Assembly (NCBI GenBank): GCA_013693855.1
Contig: CP059261.1
Coordinates: forward strand, 988,903 to 993,938
Length of the DNA: 5,036 bases
Direction of reading: 5' to 3'
From: Micropruina sp.
Lineage (GTDB): Bacteria; Actinomycetota; Actinomycetes; Propionibacteriales; Propionibacteriaceae
Part shown: one piece after another, positions 1-5,036 of the stretch
Layout: each line of letters starts with the position of its first letter
Position numbering within the stretch: the stretch's first letter is position 1
Notes under the pieces: model-generated
Told to the model about the DNA's origin: nothing
Databases searched by the model: none
The model's input: only the letters and a program-made list of their open reading frames with translations
Translations under genes and position numbers: made by a program

Positions 1-288
<288 letters not shown>

Positions 289-311
289 TCACGAAGGAGG
301 GGCGATCGAGG

Positions 312-342
312 GCGTCGTCGAGGTCAGTGCATTCGACGACAC
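312..342 (-). promoter_or_regulatory. Stem-loop overlapping the end of the leader ORF (candidate attenuator)
   Basis: An inverted repeat pairs 342-333 with 321-312 in the metY-strand RNA: GTCGTCGA (340-333) against TCGACGAC (321-314), plus one G·U and one G-C pair at the base, with an 11-base loop. The second Cys codon (341-339) and the two Arg codons sit in the 5' arm, and the leader stop codon lies in the loop. A ribosome stalled at either TGT would therefore block or alter this stem, as expected for a translation-dependent attenuator. No T-tract follows, so termination may be Rho-type or control may act on metY translation; that part is inference. Confidence 0.5.
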
Positions 343-398
343 GGACACAGGCTCGGCGTGGGACGGACGGGGCCGTCGACGCGAGGCTGGCTGTGCAT
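324..398 (-). CDS. Putative cysteine-responsive leader peptide upstream of metY (24 aa)
   Basis: A small ORF on the metY strand runs from ATG at 398-396 to TGA at 326-324. It encodes 24 residues beginning MHSQPRVDG and ending SLCPCRRMH. Cys18 and Cys20 are both TGT codons, whereas nearly all Cys codons in the neighbouring genes are TGC. No Shine-Dalgarno is seen. The ATG lies 7 bases after an extended -10 element (TGC TAGCTT), so it would be a leaderless transcript start. Leaderless Cys-rich short ORFs acting as cysteine-responsive attenuators before sulfur genes are known in mycobacteria, and similar RVDL...C.C leader peptides precede sulfur genes in other actinobacteria. The ORF is too short for codon statistics to prove translation. 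The call rests on composition, position before metY, promoter spacing and the hairpin overlapping its end. Confidence 0.5.
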   Translation of the reverse strand: MHSQPRVDGPVRPTPSLCPCRRMH

Positions 399-405
399 GT
401 GGCAG

Positions 406-435
406 AAGCTAGCAGGGGTTCGCCGGCCTGGCGAA
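406..435 (-). promoter_or_regulatory. Putative promoter of the leader/metY transcript
   Basis: On the minus strand, TGC-TAGCTT (414-406) matches an extended -10 with the actinobacterial TAnnnT hexamer at 411-406. Seven bases later comes the leader ATG (398), about where transcription would begin. The best -35-like hexamer, TTCGCC (435-430), is 18 bases upstream and is a weak match. It lies inside a palindrome (418-436), so a bound protein there would occlude the promoter. Confidence 0.4.
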
Positions 436-436
436 C
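418..436. repeat. 19-bp palindrome (operator for metY leader or GNAT terminator)
   Basis: Plus strand reads GTTCGCC-GGCCT-GGCGAAC, with perfect 7-bp arms. It starts 56 bases past the GNAT stop codon and overlaps the predicted -35/spacer of the metY leader promoter. Two readings are possible: a DNA operator for a dimeric repressor of metY, or a transcript-level hairpin ending GNAT transcription. No U-rich tail follows on either strand, which favours the operator slightly. It does not match the actinobacterial SOS box. Confidence 0.35.
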
Positions 437-491
437 ATTCGTAGTACCAATGTGCTTGGCCCGGCGCACCTGGGCGCGACCCCGGCGCGCC

Positions 492-1083
492 TCACCCGAA
501 GACCAGGTACGTGCCGGCCTTCCCCGGTTCCCGCAACTCGATTGCAGCGCCAGGTCGGTGCCCCGCAGCAGGTCCGCCTGTTGTCCGAACTGCTCGTTGG
601 TGACGAAGACCACCCGGTCCAGCCGCCATGCCTCGCGCAGCCACGTGCGCAGTGCCGCCAGTAGTCGTCCGTCCATGCCGGTCGCCATCCGCGAACGGCG
701 CGCCCAGAAGTAGACGACCGCCTCGACGTCGGCCCGGGCGGCGTCGCCGACCGGGGTGACGGACGACTTGGCCAGGAATGTCGCGATCGGGAACAGGTAG
801 ACGCAGCCCAGGCACTCGGTGCCGGCCGGGTCGACCACGGTGTAGCTGAAGGCCTTGCGCTCCCGGTGGCGTTGCTCCATGCCGGCCAGGTCCTCCCGGT
901 TGCCCTCGACCGTGAAGTCGTCCGCGGGCCAACTGGACTGCTCCCACAGCCGCAACTCGTGCCGGGTCTCCATCACCGCGGCGTAGTCGGCGGGGGCATC
1001 GTCCGCGGTGATCGGCCGCAGCACGAACTCGCCGGTGACCAGTCCGTCGGGGCGACCTGCGTCGGGTCGGTGATCGATGGCAT
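492..1083 (-). pseudogene. GNAT-family N-acetyltransferase, two apparent frameshifts
   Basis: Read with two single-base corrections, this gives a 197-residue GNAT protein, which would transfer an acetyl group from acetyl-CoA to an amine; the substrate is unknown. The N-terminal frame (MPSITDPTQVAPT) moves to GLVTGEFVLRPITADDA near 1044-1045, where GG would need to be GGG. The frame changes again at DLALQ/IELREPGKAGTYLVFG near 542-543, where AA on the coding strand would need to be AAA. The start of a GNAT fold is visible as FVLRPITADDA (residues 20-30). The acetyl-CoA loop near 129-142 (RRSRMATGMDGRLL) is degenerate compared with the usual Q/RxxGxG/A. The ATG at 1083-1081 is chosen for its GAGGAG Shine-Dalgarno at 1095-1090. 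As printed, the N-terminal frame stops after 36 codons, and the central frame stays open to the window edge, running across metY out of phase. It may be an intact gene with sequencing errors or a young pseudogene. Confidence 0.75.
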
Positions 1084-1098
1084 GAGGGGCTCCTCGGC

Positions 1099-1121
1099 TC
1101 GCCGACGACGACCGTCGGCGA
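1099..1121. repeat. 23-bp palindrome in the GNAT/methyltransferase divergent region
   Basis: TCGCCGACG (1099-1107) and CGTCGGCGA (1113-1121) form perfect 9-bp arms around a 5-base spacer (ACGAC). It sits 4 bases upstream of the GNAT Shine-Dalgarno and within the 152-base divergent intergenic region. It could be an operator controlling one or both genes, or a hairpin in the GNAT 5' leader. No clear sigma-factor promoter could be assigned here; TACGGT at 1165-1170 is a possible plus-strand -10 without a convincing -35. Confidence 0.4.
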
Positions 1122-1235
1122 AGGCCAGCACATCACACCTCGCCCGCTTGGGCGGGCATCGGGCTACGGTGAGCGGGACCAACGAGGCGACGGCCACCCC
1201 GGCGGAGCGGAGCCTCTCTCAACCAGGGGAGCAGC

Positions 1236-1984
1236 ATGGCGATTCCGCGCAGGTTCACCATCGCCGAGGCGAGCCACCGCATCCTCGACCCGTTCACCCC
1301 CGCGAAGCTGGCCGACCTGGCCGCCGCGATCGGCGTCCGGCCTGGTCATACCATGCTCGATCTCGCCTGCGGCAAGGGTGAAACCCTCTGCCTGTGGGCC
1401 CGCGACCACGGGATCACGGGGCTCGGGGTCGACCTCAACCCGCCGTTCGTGGCGGCCGCGCGGCCCGCGCCGCCGACCTCGGCGTCGCCGACCAGGTGAG
1501 GTTCCTGGAGGCCGACGCCGCCGGTTTCGTGGCGGACGTGCCGGTCGACATCGCCTCCTGCTGTGGCGCGACCTGGATCGGCGGCGGTCCGGTCGGCACG
1601 GCGGCCCTGCTGGCCCGCTCGCTGAAACCAGGCGGACTGGTGCTCCTCGGCGACGTCTACTGGCGCGAGGTGCCGCCCGGCCCCGAGGCCGTCCGCGGCT
1701 GCGGGGTCGAGCGCGTCGAGGACTTCCCGACGCTGCCGGGCCTGGTCGACGACCTCCTGGCCGCCGGTTGGGATCTGGTCGAGATGGTGCACGCGGACGA
1801 GCACAGCTGGGATCGCTACGTGGCCGCCCAGTGGCTCAACCTGCGCCGGTTCATCGACGCTCATCCCGACGACGAGATCGTCCCGCACTTGCGGACCGAG
1901 TTGGCCGAGGCGCCCGGCCGCTACGTCCGCTACCAGCGCCGGTACCTGGGCTGGGGCGTGTTCGTCCTGATGCGCCGGACGTGA
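1236..1984 (+). pseudogene. Class I SAM-dependent methyltransferase, one apparent frameshift
   Basis: Read with one base restored, this gives a 249-residue Rossmann-fold methyltransferase using S-adenosylmethionine; its acceptor is unknown. SAM-binding motif I is LDLACGKG (residues 41-48), the acidic end of strand 2 is in GLGVDLNPPF (Asp66), and the strand 4/5 region includes DIASCCGATWIGGG (105-118) and LKPGGLVLLGDVYW (130-143). The C-terminal third (HSWDRYVAAQWLNLRRF, 190-206) fits small YjhP-like uncharacterised methyltransferases. As printed, the first frame ends at 1499, and the second frame carries residues from about 77 to the end at 1984. The break lies in a G/C run at 1461-1466, where GGCCC would need one extra G or C. 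The ATG at 1236 has AGGGGAG at 1225-1231. It is divergent from GNAT and 159 bases before dnaK. No convincing terminator follows it. Confidence 0.8.
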
Positions 1985-2037
1985 GCCGAGGGCCAGGCTG
2001 ACCGATCTCGCGAGGCCGTGGCCGGCGGGCCGTTCGG

Positions 2038-2063
2038 GGAATAACCCCATCCGTCCCCTAGTT
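2038..2063 (+). promoter_or_regulatory. σR/σH-type (oxidative/heat stress) promoter of dnaK
   Basis: GGAAT (2038-2042), then 18 bases, then GTT (2061-2063) matches the consensus of actinobacterial σR/σH promoters (GGAAT-N18-GTT). The dnaK operon is a known σH target in mycobacteria and corynebacteria. The predicted start is near 2069-2071, giving a leader of about 73 bases. The -10 GTT abuts and enters the left arm of the first HAIR operator, so HspR bound there would block this promoter directly. Confidence 0.55.
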
Positions 2064-2080
2064 GAGTCTGGTGAACTCAA
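2062..2080. promoter_or_regulatory. HAIR element 1 (HspR operator)
   Basis: TTGAGT-N7-ACTCAA is an exact match to the core of the HAIR consensus (CTTGAGT-N7-ACTCAAG) bound by the MerR-like repressor HspR. The dyad extends to 8-bp arms, AGTTGAGT and ACTCAACT (2060-2082). It lies about 65 bases before the dnaK start. HspR with DnaK as co-repressor silences the operon at normal temperature; hspR itself would be expected past dnaJ, outside the window. Confidence 0.9.
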
Positions 2081-2117
2081 CTTCGTGATTGAGTCTGCTA
2101 CGCTCAACGACGAAGTT
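2079..2117 (+). promoter_or_regulatory. 39-base dyad concentric with HAIR 2, in the dnaK 5' leader
   Basis: AACTTCGT (2079-2086) and ACGAAGTT (2110-2117) are perfect 8-bp arms centred on 2098, the same centre as HAIR 2. In a transcript starting near 2070, they would form a stem of 8 bp, a 2x2 internal loop, then 6 more pairs (one G·U) and a 7-base loop, ending 11 bases before the GGAGG of dnaK. It could be an RNA structure affecting stability or ribosome access, or an extended DNA-binding site. Function is inferred only from symmetry. Confidence 0.45.
2089..2107. promoter_or_regulatory. HAIR element 2 (HspR operator)
   Basis: TTGAGT-N7-GCTCAA is a HAIR with one departure from the consensus (G for A at the start of the right arm). 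It lies 27 bp centre to centre from HAIR 1, and the two sites share the direct-repeat word TTGAGTCTG. A possible housekeeping extended -10 (TGC TACGCT, 2096-2104) overlaps its spacer and right arm, but no good -35 is seen. This site is probably weaker than HAIR 1 and would complete repression by paired binding. Confidence 0.8.
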
Positions 2118-2143
2118 CCTGACCCACTGGAGGAAACACAACC

Positions 2144-4002
<1,859 letters not shown>

Positions 4003-4006
<4 letters not shown>

Positions 4007-4713
4007 CCGATGCACCCGACCGGGGCTCCTCCGCCGAACCGGCGGAGGAGCCCCAGGGCCCGGTCGTTCGCGACCGGCGCCGCAGCGATCCCCACACCTA
4101 CCAGCCCCGTCGGTCCCAGGAAGCCCCTGGGGCCGGCGCGGCCGGCCAAGGAGCAGACGTGACCGAGAACGACAAGCCCGAGCCCGCCGGCGAGGAGTTC
4201 GTTGCCGACGGGGAGTTCGGTGGCGACGGCCTGGAGGCTCCGTTGGAGGCCCCTGCAGAGGACTCCATCGTCGCCGCCAAGATCAGCGAACTGGAGGAAC
4301 TGGCCGCCGAGCGGACCGCTGACCTGCAGCGGCTGCAGGCCGAGTACGCCAACTACAAGAAGCGGGTCGACCGCGATCGCGCCCTGTCCCGCCAGGGCGG
4401 CATTGAGGCCGTGGTGCTCGACCTGCTGCCCGTGCTGGACAGCATCGAGGCCGCCCGCGAACACGCCGAACTGGTGGGCGGGTTCAAGCTGGTGGCCGAC
4501 GAGCTGGAGAAGGTGTCGGCCAAGTACGGGCTCGAGGCCTACGGCGAGGTCGGGGAGGCGTTCGACCCGCAACTGCACGAAGCCCTGATGCACATGCCCT
4601 ACGCCGACCCCGTCGAGGTCGTCACGATCGCGGCGGTCATGCAGAAGGGCGTCAAGCTCAACGACCGCGTGCTGCGTCCGGCGCGCGTGGGCGTGGCGGA
4701 TCCGGACGCGTGA
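4003..4713 (+). CDS. grpE: Nucleotide exchange factor GrpE
   Basis: GrpE releases ADP from DnaK to reset the chaperone cycle and acts as a homodimer in the cytoplasm. The predicted protein has 236 residues. A charged, disordered N-terminus (1-85) is followed by the long coiled-coil helix ([20 protein letters not shown], 95-114, then [12 protein letters not shown]). Next come [16 protein letters not shown] (139-154) and the beta domain with [11 protein letters not shown] (187-197), [20 protein letters not shown] (212-231). The GTG start at 4003 overlaps the dnaK stop (GTGA), implying translational coupling, with GAGGAG at 3986-3991. [14 protein letters not shown] (23-36) resembles a conserved basic element in actinobacterial GrpE (DKRRIDPETGEVR in mycobacteria), which favours this long form. 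A second in-frame GTG at 4159 with a strong AAGGAG would give 184 residues. An unusual 15-bp hairpin covers codons 7-18. Confidence 0.93.
4022..4054 (+). repeat. Perfect 15-bp hairpin at the dnaK/grpE junction
   Basis: GGGGCTCCTCCGCCG (4022-4036) is followed by AAC and its exact complement CGGCGGAGGAGCCCC (4040-4054). It begins 15 bases after the dnaK stop and 19 bases after the first base of grpE, inside grpE coding sequence. Such a GC-rich 15-bp stem should be very stable in RNA. It may attenuate read-through, protect the dnaK mRNA 3' end, or slow ribosomes entering grpE, lowering GrpE relative to DnaK. No T-tract follows, so it is not a classical terminator. Confidence 0.75.
4148..4161 (+). 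promoter_or_regulatory. Alternative grpE translation start (AAGGAG + GTG)
   Basis: AAGGAG (4148-4153) lies 5 bases before GTG (4159-4161), which is codon 53 of the long grpE frame and begins [13 protein letters not shown]. Its Shine-Dalgarno spacing is better than that of the coupled start at 4003. Initiation here would bypass the junction hairpin and yield a 184-residue GrpE that keeps the coiled coil and beta domain. The conserved basic element upstream argues against it being the only start. Confidence 0.35.
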
Positions 4714-4758
4714 ACACCCGGCGCGTGAGCGCGGGCTGAGCATCGAGAGGAGGCGCGG

Positions 4759-5036
4759 ATGAGTACGAAGGATTGGCTCGAGAAGGACTACTACAAGGTC
4801 CTCGGCGTCTCCAAGGACGCCAGGCCCGAGGAGATCAAGAAGGCGTTCCGCAAGCTGGCCCGGGAGAACCATCCCGACCAGAACCACAACAACCCCGAGG
4901 CCGAGCAGCGGTTCAAGGAGGTCTCCGAGGCGCACTCGGTGCTGTCCGACCCGGACAAGCGCAAGGAGTACGACGAGGCCCGCCGGCTGTTCGGCTCGGG
5001 CGGGTTCCGGTTCCCCGGTGGCGGTGGTTTCCCGGC
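4759..5036 (+). CDS. dnaJ: Chaperone DnaJ (Hsp40), N-terminal part, cut by window edge
   Basis: This co-chaperone delivers unfolded substrates to DnaK and stimulates its ATPase. Ninety-two codons are visible; full DnaJ proteins of this type are about 380-400 residues with zinc-finger and C-terminal domains, which lie beyond the window. The J domain includes [12 protein letters not shown] (10-21), the helix II basic face ([13 protein letters not shown]), the essential HPD at 38-40, and [21 protein letters not shown] (51-71). A Gly/Phe-rich segment begins at about residue 79 ([14 protein letters not shown]), which marks a class A or B Hsp40 rather than a bare J protein. Position after grpE and the KDWLEKDYY start fit actinobacterial DnaJ1. 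The ATG at 4759 has AGAGGAGG at 4746-4753, 5 bases away. The 45-base gap after grpE holds no clear promoter, so it is probably cotranscribed. Confidence 0.95.
   Translation, partial: MSTKDWLEKDYYKVLGVSKDARPEEIKKAFRKLARENHPDQNHNNPEAEQRFKEVSEAHSVLSDPDKRKEYDEARRLFGSGGFRFPGGGGFP

Noticed and set aside
431..444. SOS (LexA) box around GCGAACATTCGT
   Set aside because: Only one half (GAAC) fits. The second half should be GTTC after four bases, but the sequence reads GTAG.
492..1136. A 214-codon minus-strand frame ending at the GNAT stop
   Set aside because: Most of it is Arg/Gly/Pro-rich out-of-frame sequence. Only its last 17 or so residues (IELREPGKAGTYLVFG) belong to the real protein, which lies in another frame upstream of the apparent frameshift.
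1141..1157. Hairpin CGCCC-GCTT-GGGCG in the divergent region
   Set aside because: Five GC pairs in slipped alternatives are common at this GC content. There is no T-tract and no gene end nearby for it to terminate.
1985..2037. Terminator for the methyltransferase
   Set aside because: Only 4-bp GGCC pairings and the 8-bp CTCGCGAG palindrome (no loop) are present. No stable stem-loop stands out, so read-through into dnaK cannot be excluded.
2062..2107. CIRCE element (HrcA operator)
   Set aside because: The arms are TTGAGT/ACTCAA with 7-base spacers, the HAIR pattern. The CIRCE core TTAGCACTC-N9-GAGTGCTAA is absent.

Overview
The window is a stretch of a high-GC actinobacterial chromosome. The evidence is strong G/C at third codon positions, a dnaK-grpE-dnaJ heat-shock operon preceded by two HAIR-type (HspR) inverted repeats, a DnaK of Gram-positive length, and a σR/σH-type promoter motif. 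The genus cannot be fixed from this sequence alone. Nothing indicates a mobile element, CRISPR array, tRNA or rRNA.

Left part, minus strand (1-1083). The window opens inside metY (O-acetylhomoserine sulfhydrylase; only the first 67 codons are present). Its roughly 290-base upstream region holds what looks like a complete cysteine attenuator. An extended -10 element is followed immediately by a 24-codon leader ORF that begins at the predicted transcription start and carries two Cys codons (CPC) near its end. A strong stem-loop overlaps those Cys codons and the stop. Further upstream on the same strand is a GNAT-family acetyltransferase whose reading frame is broken twice by apparent single-base losses.

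Middle (1084-2143). A 152-base divergent intergenic region with a 9-bp-arm palindrome separates the GNAT gene from a plus-strand class I SAM-dependent methyltransferase. The methyltransferase is also broken by one apparent single-base loss. The three lesions lie within about 1 kb, and each can be explained by one missing base next to a short homopolymer. This suggests either sequencing error or early decay.

Right part, plus strand (1985-5036). A dense regulatory region (σR/σH-like promoter, two HAIR operators, and a larger dyad concentric with the second HAIR) precedes dnaK (620 aa, intact). dnaK overlaps grpE (236 aa, intact) by 4 bases, and a 45-base gap separates grpE from dnaJ (N-terminal 92 codons, cut by the window edge). 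DnaJ delivers substrates to DnaK and stimulates its ATPase, and GrpE exchanges its nucleotide. HspR, usually encoded just after dnaJ in this operon type, would act on the HAIR sites. A perfect 15-bp hairpin lies within the first codons of grpE and may set the dnaK:grpE ratio.

The core genes are well known families. The regulatory features are the more interesting part of the window: the metY leader, the layered dnaK promoter and the dnaK/grpE junction hairpin.
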